The notes beneath the pieces were generated by a model. The model searched no databases. It was not told the origin of the DNA and saw only the letters and a program-made list of their open reading frames with translations. A stretch of 64,000 nt of DNA, taken from assembly GCA_963805985.1 (NCBI GenBank), contig CAWDWG010000009.1, forward strand, positions 682,001 through 746,000, given 5' to 3'. This document shows, piece after piece, positions 53,870 to 61,788 of this stretch. The position numbers and the translations under genes are program-made. Source of the stretch: Bog-257 sp963805985 (GTDB lineage: Bacteria; Acidobacteriota; Terriglobia; Terriglobales; Acidobacteriaceae). Positions within the stretch are counted from its first letter, which is position 1. Every line of letters begins with the position of its first letter.

Positions 53870-54769
53870 CTAGGCGTGTACAGTCACGCTGCGCGCCGCC
53901 TTGGCCATCGCCGTAATGTGCGCCGGCGTAGTTCCACAGCAGCCGCCGATAATATTGGCGCCGGCCTCGATCAACTCCGGCACATAGGACGCCATGTACT
54001 CCGGCGTTTCCTTGAATACCGTCTTGCCGTTCTCCATGATCGGCGGCCCGGCGTTGGAGTGAATCAGGATGGGAGTGGCGGGCACGGCCGCCCGAATCTG
54101 GCGCGTGATCTCGATCATGTTGCGGATGCCATTGCCGCAGTTGGCGCCTACGACGTCGGCTCCGGCGGCAACCGCAGCCTTGGCGGCGCGATCCGGCTTG
54201 ACGCCCATCATGGTGCGGAAGCCTTTGTTCCCCGCTTCAAAGGTGAAGGTGCAGATGACGGGCAGATTGGTGTTTTCTTTCACCGCCTTGATCGCCTGCT
54301 CGGCTTCGACAACCGAGGACATGGTCTCGATACAGATGGCATCGGCGCCGCCTTCAGCCAGAGCCACGACTTGCTCCTTGAACGCGTTGTACAGCTCCTG
54401 CGGCGTAGTGTCGCCGCCCTCATCCTGCACGATGTGTCCCGTCGGACCTACGGACGCCGCCACGAAGCCTTTATTGCCCATCGCCTGTTTGGCCAGATTG
54501 GCGGCAGCAAAGTTGAACTCGCGGACTTTGTCGCCGAGCTGATAGTTCTTCAACTTGAACGAAGTGGCGCCAAATGAATTGGTCTCCACGATATCGGAGC
54601 CGGCGCCGACGTAGGCTTCGGCAATTTCCTTCACTGCAGTGGGATGGCTGACGCACCAGGATTCGGGACATTCCCCGCCGGTGAGCCCCTTGGCATGCAG
54701 AAAAGTTCCCATGGCTCCATCGGAGATGAGAATCTCGCCCGCCTTGACCCGTTTCAGAAGATTATTCAC
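53870..54769 (-). CDS. Homocysteine S-methyltransferase-family protein (MetH N-domain-like)
   Basis: This 299-residue TIM-barrel protein corresponds to the homocysteine-binding domain of methionine synthase alone. The zinc ligands are visible: C211 in 'GANCGNG' and C277-C278 in 'GGCCGTTPAH'. It overlaps the stop of the activator gene by four bases, so it belongs to the CODH/ACS operon. Possible roles are methyl transfer between a corrinoid protein and a thiol, or a stand-alone methionine synthase part. No B12-binding or folate-binding domain is attached. The reaction cannot be fixed from sequence alone. Confidence 0.85.
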   Translation of the reverse strand: MNNLLKRVKAGEILISDGAMGTFLHAKGLTGGECPESWCVSHPTAVKEIAEAYVGAGSDIVETNSFGATSFKLKNYQLGDKVREFNFAAANLAKQAMGNKGFVAASVGPTGHIVQDEGGDTTPQELYNAFKEQVVALAEGGADAICIETMSSVVEAEQAIKAVKENTNLPVICTFTFEAGNKGFRTMMGVKPDRAAKAAVAAGADVVGANCGNGIRNMIEITRQIRAAVPATPILIHSNAGPPIMENGKTVFKETPEYMASYVPELIEAGANIIGGCCGTTPAHITAMAKAARSVTVHA

Positions 54770-56631
54770 GATGCCTTCCTCCTTCGATTCTCAAACGTTG
54801 CTGCCACCGTGGGAAACTGACCCAAATCGGTGTGTGGAAGAAATAGAGCTTTTACATAACTGTCCATATATTGCGGATTGGAGCTGAGGTCGACGTAGGT
54901 GATGCGGGCGGCAATTTCCGCCAGGCGGCGGCGATGCTCCCGCGACAACAGCGCCATGTAGGCGCCGGTGAGAGAAGAATTCCCGATATAGCAGAAGCGC
55001 GCCAGCGGCAGATCGGGCAACATGCCGATGGCAATCGCATCGGCGATGCGGATGTAACGGCCAAAGCCACCGGCAATGTAGACGCGCGCGATGGCCTCCC
55101 AGGTGAGCCCGACATTCTCCAGCACCAGCGAGCAGGCGGCGTAGATGGCAGCTTTGGTGCGGATCAGGTTCTCCAGGTCGGCTTCGGTAATGACCAGATC
55201 GGCCCCGCTGCGGCTGTGATCGGCAGTAGCGAGCAGGAAGGCGCGGTGGCTGTCGTGCTGAACGATGCGGCCGGTACCCGGCGGCTGGAAGAAGCGGCCC
55301 GAGCGGTCGACAATTTCGCGGCGAAAGAGTTCTCCCAACAGCGAGATCAATCCTGATCCGCAGATGCCCGCCGGCTTGCCGCCGCCGATCACGGAGTAAT
55401 CAAGCGATTCACCGTCGTCGCTGATGGTGACGCGCTCCATGGCGCCTCCGGCCGCGCGCATGCCGCACTTGATGCCTGCTCCCTCGAAGGCCGGTCCCGC
55501 CGAGCAGGCGCAGGCGACCATCCAGTCGGCGTTGCCGATGACGATCTCGCCATTGGTCCCGATGTCCATGAAGAGGAAAACGTCGTCGTGGTTTCGTGGC
55601 AGGTCAGTGCATAGCAGCCCTGAGGTGATATCGCCGCCGACGTAGCTGCCCACGCCGGGAGCGCAGGCGACGGCAGCGTCGGGATGAATCTTGAGACCGA
55701 TCTCCGACGCGCGAAACTCGGGAACCGCGTTGACCGTAGGAACGTAGGGCGACTCGCGAATGTAGCGCGGCGGCAGGCCCAGCAGCAGATGCGTCATGGT
55801 GGTATTGCCGGCAACGTAAGCGGCGCGAATGTCGCGCGCCGCCACGGAGCCGTCGGCCACCATTTGCGCGATAAGCCGATTCACGGTATCCAGGACTAAG
55901 CTGCGCAATTCCTCCAGCCGTTCCGCAGTGCGGGCGTAGTCGATGCGGGTGATGACATCGGCCCCGCGGCGGATCTGCAGGTTGTAGGAGGTTTGGGTGT
56001 CCAGCAGCGAGCCGTCGCCGAGGTCGACCAATTGCGCCGCGACCGTGGTGGTGCCGATATCCACGGCCAGCCCCAGCGCCGGCGGCAGCTTGTTGCCGGA
56101 AGTGACATCCTGAACGCACCATCTGGCTTCGGACTCGTGAATGCCGACCGTGACCTGGCCGGCTCCCTCGCGGAGCTCTTCCGCCAGCCCGCGCAAGACG
56201 GACAGCTCGCAGCAGACCGAATGAGTTTCGTTGCCGCGATTCAACTCCCGGCTGAGGCGAGTCCAGTCGCTGTAGTGCTCCTCGAGGGAGGCTGGTGGAA
56301 TTGTGATGCGGAGCTGGCGGTACAACGGCGACAGATGAGCGCGCTCGGGCAGCAGGGCGGGATCGACCAGCGACTGGCTGTCGCCCAGCACGCGTGCGCC
56401 CCGCTGGCGCTCCGGCAGATGTACCACAATGTCGGAGGTGACTTTCGTCCGGCAGGCGAGAACGGCAGTGTCGCGTCCCTCCAGCTGCACCTTGCACAGG
56501 CCGCAGACGCCTTCGCCGCCACACGGCAATTCGAGGTCGAGAATGCCGGCACGGATCGCCGCTTGGTGAATCAGCGTTCCGTCAGGCACCTCGGCCAGGA
56601 CGTTACCGGGTTGGAATAAGACCGACGGCAT
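54766..56631 (-). CDS. acsV: Reductive activator of the corrinoid iron-sulfur protein
   Basis: RACo/AcsV uses ATP and a low-potential electron to return Co(II) of the corrinoid iron-sulfur protein to Co(I). The 621 residues have an N-terminal [2Fe-2S] domain (C37, C43, C46, C60), a linker region (about 90-185) and the ASKHA-type domain ('GLAVDIGTTTVAAQLVDLGDG', 'YVAGNTTMTHLLLGL', 'FMDIGTNGEIVIGN', 'GICGSGLISLLGELF', 'YIAGGFGRYI'). It starts 4 bases after the acsC stop, which fixes its partner. It is longer than the paralogue at 45227-46783. Confidence 0.93.
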   Translation of the reverse strand: MPSVLFQPGNVLAEVPDGTLIHQAAIRAGILDLELPCGGEGVCGLCKVQLEGRDTAVLACRTKVTSDIVVHLPERQRGARVLGDSQSLVDPALLPERAHLSPLYRQLRITIPPASLEEHYSDWTRLSRELNRGNETHSVCCELSVLRGLAEELREGAGQVTVGIHESEARWCVQDVTSGNKLPPALGLAVDIGTTTVAAQLVDLGDGSLLDTQTSYNLQIRRGADVITRIDYARTAERLEELRSLVLDTVNRLIAQMVADGSVAARDIRAAYVAGNTTMTHLLLGLPPRYIRESPYVPTVNAVPEFRASEIGLKIHPDAAVACAPGVGSYVGGDITSGLLCTDLPRNHDDVFLFMDIGTNGEIVIGNADWMVACACSAGPAFEGAGIKCGMRAAGGAMERVTISDDGESLDYSVIGGGKPAGICGSGLISLLGELFRREIVDRSGRFFQPPGTGRIVQHDSHRAFLLATADHSRSGADLVITEADLENLIRTKAAIYAACSLVLENVGLTWEAIARVYIAGGFGRYIRIADAIAIGMLPDLPLARFCYIGNSSLTGAYMALLSREHRRRLAEIAARITYVDLSSNPQYMDSYVKALFLPHTDLGQFPTVAATFENRRRKAS

Positions 56632-56635
56632 TGCT

Positions 56636-57979
56636 CTACCGCGCCGCCTGCACCTTCATGAACGAGGCGAGGTCGGAAGCTTCGCTGGGACCGACCAGCA
56701 CCTCCCAGCCAGGCAGGGCTTCCTCGACTTCGCCGCTGATTTGCGAGACGTAGCCGGGAATGACGATGCGCTTTTTCTCCAGCTGCGATTCGATGCCACT
56801 GGCCTTCACCGCCGCGCCTACCTTTTCGCCGGAGAACTTTCCCGCGGCCCAGCCGGTCAGCACGCTCATGCCTTCGGTGTCGACCACGATGAGATTGGCC
56901 GGCACGCCCGAGTTCTCGATTTCACCGGACACCAGGAAGTAGGTGAGCGAGAAGTTGGTGGTGACCAGCAGCGGCGAATCCTTGCCCGGCTCGCCGATGG
57001 GGTAGATCTTGGGATCGACCTGGATCGGTTTTTGCGGATCGGTGTAGATGTTCTGCCGCAGCATCATGAGCGGCAGCAGCAGCTCCAGCTTCATGCGGTC
57101 AAGCACGACGATGGATCCGTATTTGCAAAGGAAGGTGGAAGCGTCCGCGACAACCGAGGCATCGTCCAGTTGGTTGACGAAGTTGATGATGGGGTAGCCG
57201 AGCGGCTCGAAGGAATTCTTCAGCGCCGCCTTGCGGATGAGCGTGTTGTATTGCAGCGTGGCCGCGGGATTGTCGGCGGGCAGGTCGAGGACGATGTCTT
57301 TGACGCCAAGCCCCGCCAGCTTGGTGGTGAGTTCGACTAGCTCATCGAGCGTGGCCGCGCGCGCCACCAGCGGAGCGTCATATTTAAGCGCCAGCGCGGC
57401 AACCGCGTTGGCGTTGGCCGGACTTGCAGCGTGAATCAGCGGCCGCTTGCCTGCGAGTTCTTTCAGCCCTGCTTCCAGGGCATCGAGATTGGTGCTGCGC
57501 AGGATAATGCCGAGGCCGGTCGAGCCGGCGGCGGTCTTTACCAGATCGACGAACGGCTTGACCTCCTCGCTGAAGTTGTCGACCAGCACCAGGTTCACCC
57601 GCAGCTGTTCGCCCACGCGCTCGAGGCAGTAATCGCGTACTTCGGCGATCTTGTGCCCCAGCTCGGTGAGTGGATCGTTGTCGGCAAAGGCGATCGCAAT
57701 TGCTGTGGGATGGACGAAGGTTTTGTCGTGACGAAACATTACCGTCTCGTTGCCGACTTGCACCTCGCTATCCGGCGGCCCGATCTTGACCAGGCGGATG
57801 GGCGGCTTGGACGCTGCCCCGATCACCTTCTTGGCTTCCTCGGAAGCGTAAGGGCAGGCGGCCAGTTCGGCATTCTTGGCGGCCAGCTTCATGGCGAAGG
57901 CCATGCAGGTGGGCACGGCACATTCACCGCAATTGGTTTTGGGCAAAAGCTTGAAGATCTGTAAACCAGTCATTGCCAT
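56636..57979 (-). CDS. acsC: Corrinoid iron-sulfur protein large subunit
   Basis: AcsC (CdhE) binds the corrinoid and a [4Fe-4S] cluster and carries the methyl group to acetyl-CoA synthase. The 447 residues start with the cluster motif C17-C20-C25-C42 ('CGECAVPTC'). A TIM-barrel domain follows (about 90-310), then the B12-binding C-terminal domain ('LLVTTNFSLTYFLVSGEIENSGVPANLIVVDTEGMSVLTGWAAGKFSG', in parts). It begins 17 bases after the fused synthase gene, which supplies the small subunit as its C-terminal domain. Confidence 0.96.
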   Translation of the reverse strand: MAMTGLQIFKLLPKTNCGECAVPTCMAFAMKLAAKNAELAACPYASEEAKKVIGAASKPPIRLVKIGPPDSEVQVGNETVMFRHDKTFVHPTAIAIAFADNDPLTELGHKIAEVRDYCLERVGEQLRVNLVLVDNFSEEVKPFVDLVKTAAGSTGLGIILRSTNLDALEAGLKELAGKRPLIHAASPANANAVAALALKYDAPLVARAATLDELVELTTKLAGLGVKDIVLDLPADNPAATLQYNTLIRKAALKNSFEPLGYPIINFVNQLDDASVVADASTFLCKYGSIVVLDRMKLELLLPLMMLRQNIYTDPQKPIQVDPKIYPIGEPGKDSPLLVTTNFSLTYFLVSGEIENSGVPANLIVVDTEGMSVLTGWAAGKFSGEKVGAAVKASGIESQLEKKRIVIPGYVSQISGEVEEALPGWEVLVGPSEASDLASFMKVQAAR

Positions 57980-57996
57980 TTTGTCGTCCCCTTACT

Positions 57997-60900
57997 TCAC
58001 TTTGAACAACACATCATTTCGTCGATCTTGCGCTTCAGAGTGCGAGCGGCCAGCGGGTGGTAGACCACCAGCAGGTCGGCTCCGGCATTGAGATAGCTGG
58101 TCGCAGTGGCGATCTCCAGCAATGCTTCGCGCTCCTCTTCGCTGCCCCAGAGCGGGAAATCCTGCCGCAGCGCCCGGCTTTCCTTGATCTTCGAGACCTC
58201 GAAGCCGGGATTGGAGATCATCGGCACGGCCAGCATGGGATCGCCGGTAAAAGCCGAGGTCCGAATGCGCTCCATCACCGAATAGGTGTACTCGAGACCG
58301 TAGCCCAGGGCGCCGGTCAGCGGGTCAGCCACGATGGTCTCGGCGGGCACGCCCATGGTGGTCAGCAGGATATTGAGCTGTTTGCACATGTTGACATCGA
58401 TTGGCGTCTGCGCCACCACGCAGTGTTTGTAAGCCATCACCGTGGCAGCGATGGTCTTGTAGTTATCGGTTTCCACCCAATTCAGCAGCAGGTTCTCGCC
58501 GGCGAAGGTGGAGGCGATATGCTTCATGAGCGCGTTGTTCTTTTCGTAATGGCTGCATCCCGTCACGATGATAGGAACGCCGACGGCCCCGAGAACGCTC
58601 TTGACAATGTCGCCCGCGGCTTCCGGAGAAACGTCGCCGTTGTCGGGATGGGTGGCGTTGAGGCGGACGCTGACGACTTCCGCACCCAGCTTTTCGACCA
58701 GGTGACGCGCCCAGGCGGCCGGATCCTTCAGCAAGTCGCCATACTGATTGCGCAGACAATCGGGATAGGACTTGGGAGGGGCATCGAGCACTTCCATGGC
58801 GATCACTGGCTTGTGGCCGAGATTGCCTTCGAAGTGGCGGAAGGGCAGAACCTCGGCGCCGCCGATGGTGACGGCCGAAGTGCGGGTGCCGCTGCCGCCC
58901 AGGGTGACGGTGCGAACCGCAACGTTGGCTTTGTCCGGCGCGATCGTCACCGACTTCGGCATAACAATGACTGCCGAGGTGATCGCACGCTGTGCGACTT
59001 CGGCTGGGACTTTGCCTCGTTTCGGCGCCGTCGCTACCAGGCCCGGTGCAACACCGCCCATCGGGACAGTCACCGATCCAACCTGCGGCTCGGCATCGAT
59101 GTTGGGGAAGCAGGTCGGACATTCGCCGGCAGGTGGCATGAACGGAACCGCCGCCGGAACAGGTGAGGCTGCCGCGGCAGCCAGGATGCCGGATTGCATC
59201 ATCAGCATGTTGGCGCCGGCGTGCAGCAGGTGCATGGCGGTAGAGGCCTGCAGGGCCGCCATCTGCTCCATAGGCGTCATCCCCGGCCGAATTTCCAGCG
59301 GGGGTGGAGTCTGGCGCAGCCGCTCCAGCATGGCGATGAGTGCGCCCACGCCGTCGCCGGACGGTACCGGCGTTCCGGCTGCAGGTTGTCCGGCTGCCGG
59401 CGGTTGTGCGGGAGACGCCGTGGTGGCGGCAACCGAAGGCGGAGCGGTGGTGGTGGGCGGAGCCGCCGGCGGCTCGGCAACCGCGGCTGCCGTGTCTGAC
59501 GTTGTGGTAGTTGCGCCAACTGCGGCCGCGACTACCTTGGTACCCGCCGTAGCACGGGCGGCATCGACCGCAGCCGCTTCTTCCGACGGAGTGGTGATGT
59601 CCCACATTGTCAGAGCCGGGTGATTGACCTTCTTCAAGTACTCCTGCACCGAAGCCACGTCGGTGCCGTTGGTCTCGTCAGCGATCATGTCGGTAAAGTT
59701 CTCGATGCCGATCGCCTTGGCCGCCTTGTCGAGGTCTTCCCGCAGAAAAGCCTTCAGATCTTTCGGCATCCAGACAATACGGCGGATGCCACCTTCGGCC
59801 GAGATGAACTTGCGGCTGGTGATGTAGGCCTTGCCGACGCCGATGAAGCCCGGAACCTGCTGGCCGCCGCCGGCGGTGTTGGCCATGGTGGAGAACTTCA
59901 TGCCCGCCGGGGTCTCGCCCAGGTACTCGCGGTTGACGATCATGACGCCGTTGGCTTCCGGCATCAGGCAGACAATGGCTTCAAAGCAGCCGCAGCTGGT
60001 CATGGGATCTTCCAGCATGGAGTAGGCATTGAAGCGTGCCAGCGTCTGCTTCGAATTAGCGAAGACATAGTCGTTGATGGCGGCCCACTGGCCGCGCACG
60101 GGATCGATGACCTCGCCCTTCTGCAGCGGCTGGTTGGGGCCGGTGGGATCGATCTCGTAAGCCGCCTTGCCGTCCAGCCAGTTGTAAGCGCCGCACAGTC
60201 CCAGGCGTTCCGGAGTGATCACGCAGACATGGTTGGGAGCGAAGCTCTGGCAGAGCAGGCAGGAGTAGAAGGTGTCGACGGTTTCGTCGGTGAGCGACTC
60301 CATGCGAGCGTTGCGCGCACGATAGGAGTGACGTGCGATGTCGATGCGCTGCTCGACGTCTTGGGGAGTGGTGAAGATCTTCACCTGCACCTTGTCGACG
60401 ATGGCGGGATAGTCGTTGAGAAATTTGGCATGCAGAATTTCGCCGAGGTGGCGAATCTTGAAGCCCTTGTCTTTGGCGGCCTTGCTGATGCGGATCCAGT
60501 TGATGTCACGCTGGCCCATGTGCCAGATGCCTTCGGCGCCGTTGATCAGGTGGTGGATCTGGCGCTCGAGGATGGGCTCGAAGTCGGGCTGCATCTTGCG
60601 CCCGGCCACTTCCACCCAGATACCGATGGGCAGAGCGGGCAGGTCTTTAGCGTCGGGATCGACGACGACATCATCAATCTCGGGGCCGATGACTTCGATC
60701 TTGCCGTCTTCGACCTCGGTCAGCTCGAGCGTGGTGCAGTACTCGAAGCCGGGCGTCTTGTTGCCGCCGAATTCGACGTAGGTCTGCTCCTTGCGGATAC
60801 GCTCGCCCTCGAAAGCCGCGCCGTAAGCCACGGGAATGGGGACCTTGGCGACTTTGATCTTGCAGCCGCGAACTTCCAGACACTTCTCGACGATGTGGTC

Positions 60901-61788
60901 GATGGGAACGTTGGAGACAACATGCTCGTAGGTGCAGATGCCGGTAGGCAGAATTTGCGGAATGTCGGTATCGGCGATGGTGGGGAAGCCATAGTTGATG
61001 GCACCCGCCGCCGCCGCGTACTTTTCTTCCGTGACTTCACCCAGCGCCATGACAAAGGCGAAGGTGCGGTTCTTGTTGTACTTCAGATTGCGCGCATACT
61101 CGCCCGGCTTGACGCCGCCAAAGCTGAGGGCAACGCGGTTGGCGAAGCCCAGAGCGTAGATGGCCGCCGAGATCGACTTGCCGTAAGGCACCAGGCGCGT
61201 CTCCCAGCCCATCTCCACGCCCGCCTCGGCCAACTGCTCGGCGAAGGCGACGCCGTTGGTTTCCGAACACATGAAGACGTACAGGTTCTTTTCCTGCAGC
61301 TCGCGGGCGATGCGGACGGCGTCTTCGGTAGTGGGAGCGGCACCCACGATGGCGGCGAATCCGGGAGCCGAGCCGTCGACGAACTCGACCCCGCGCTCGC
61401 GGATGATGACATCATTGGCCGCACCCAGCCAGATGCCATCGACCGGATTGGGGCCGATAAGGTACTTGCAGGCCTCAATCATCTCGAAGGCAAAGAGCGT
61501 GGCCGCGCCGGCGTCCAGAGTGTCGCCCAGATACGGCAGCCAGAGTTTTTCGCTGGGCACCGAGGGCAGCAGCTGATGGCAGCGGTCGAGAATTTTCTGC
61601 ATGTCGGAGAGCTTGTCCACGCGCTCGCCGAGAAGAGAGTAAATGACCGGCAGAGAGTAAGCCGTGTCGGGAAAACCAACGGCGCAATCGACGCCTTTGG
61701 CGGCGATCGCCCGGGCCACATAGTCTTCCGCGTCGCGCACGATCTGGTGAGCGCCGCGGATTGCCGATGACGAAATAATCTTGCTCAT
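57997..61788 (-). CDS. acsB: Acetyl-CoA synthase fused to corrinoid protein small subunit (AcsB-AcsD)
   Basis: This 1263-residue protein has two enzymes in one chain. Residues 1-735 are acetyl-CoA synthase: the A-cluster [4Fe-4S] ligands C510, C513, C522 and C532 and the nickel-binding C599-G600-C601 are all in place, at positions just four off the Moorella enzyme. Residues about 955-1263 are the small subunit (AcsD/CdhD) of the corrinoid iron-sulfur protein ('EVLPFRHFEGNLGHKPVIAMEVLD', 'NICKQLNILL'-like 'NMCKQLNILLTTMG', 'GALGYGLEYTYSVMERIR'). Between them is a linker of about 215 residues, rich in Ala, Pro and Thr, with a helical piece and a CPTC motif (C890, C893). The frame is unbroken. 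The start overlaps the cooS stop (ATGA). Confidence 0.96.
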   Translation of the reverse strand: MSKIISSSAIRGAHQIVRDAEDYVARAIAAKGVDCAVGFPDTAYSLPVIYSLLGERVDKLSDMQKILDRCHQLLPSVPSEKLWLPYLGDTLDAGAATLFAFEMIEACKYLIGPNPVDGIWLGAANDVIIRERGVEFVDGSAPGFAAIVGAAPTTEDAVRIARELQEKNLYVFMCSETNGVAFAEQLAEAGVEMGWETRLVPYGKSISAAIYALGFANRVALSFGGVKPGEYARNLKYNKNRTFAFVMALGEVTEEKYAAAAGAINYGFPTIADTDIPQILPTGICTYEHVVSNVPIDHIVEKCLEVRGCKIKVAKVPIPVAYGAAFEGERIRKEQTYVEFGGNKTPGFEYCTTLELTEVEDGKIEVIGPEIDDVVVDPDAKDLPALPIGIWVEVAGRKMQPDFEPILERQIHHLINGAEGIWHMGQRDINWIRISKAAKDKGFKIRHLGEILHAKFLNDYPAIVDKVQVKIFTTPQDVEQRIDIARHSYRARNARMESLTDETVDTFYSCLLCQSFAPNHVCVITPERLGLCGAYNWLDGKAAYEIDPTGPNQPLQKGEVIDPVRGQWAAINDYVFANSKQTLARFNAYSMLEDPMTSCGCFEAIVCLMPEANGVMIVNREYLGETPAGMKFSTMANTAGGGQQVPGFIGVGKAYITSRKFISAEGGIRRIVWMPKDLKAFLREDLDKAAKAIGIENFTDMIADETNGTDVASVQEYLKKVNHPALTMWDITTPSEEAAAVDAARATAGTKVVAAAVGATTTTSDTAAAVAEPPAAPPTTTAPPSVAATTASPAQPPAAGQPAAGTPVPSGDGVGALIAMLERLRQTPPPLEIRPGMTPMEQMAALQASTAMHLLHAGANMLMMQSGILAAAAASPVPAAVPFMPPAGECPTCFPNIDAEPQVGSVTVPMGGVAPGLVATAPKRGKVPAEVAQRAITSAVIVMPKSVTIAPDKANVAVRTVTLGGSGTRTSAVTIGGAEVLPFRHFEGNLGHKPVIAMEVLDAPPKSYPDCLRNQYGDLLKDPAAWARHLVEKLGAEVVSVRLNATHPDNGDVSPEAAGDIVKSVLGAVGVPIIVTGCSHYEKNNALMKHIASTFAGENLLLNWVETDNYKTIAATVMAYKHCVVAQTPIDVNMCKQLNILLTTMGVPAETIVADPLTGALGYGLEYTYSVMERIRTSAFTGDPMLAVPMISNPGFEVSKIKESRALRQDFPLWGSEEEREALLEIATATSYLNAGADLLVVYHPLAARTLKRKIDEMMCCSK

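Noticed and set aside
59620..61770. Long open frame on the + strand opposite acsB
   Set aside because: It mirrors the strongly coding - strand gene in a GC-rich genome and has no recognisable protein motif. The same holds for long + strand frames opposite cbiZ and the homocysteine-methyltransferase-like gene (about 52835-54577).
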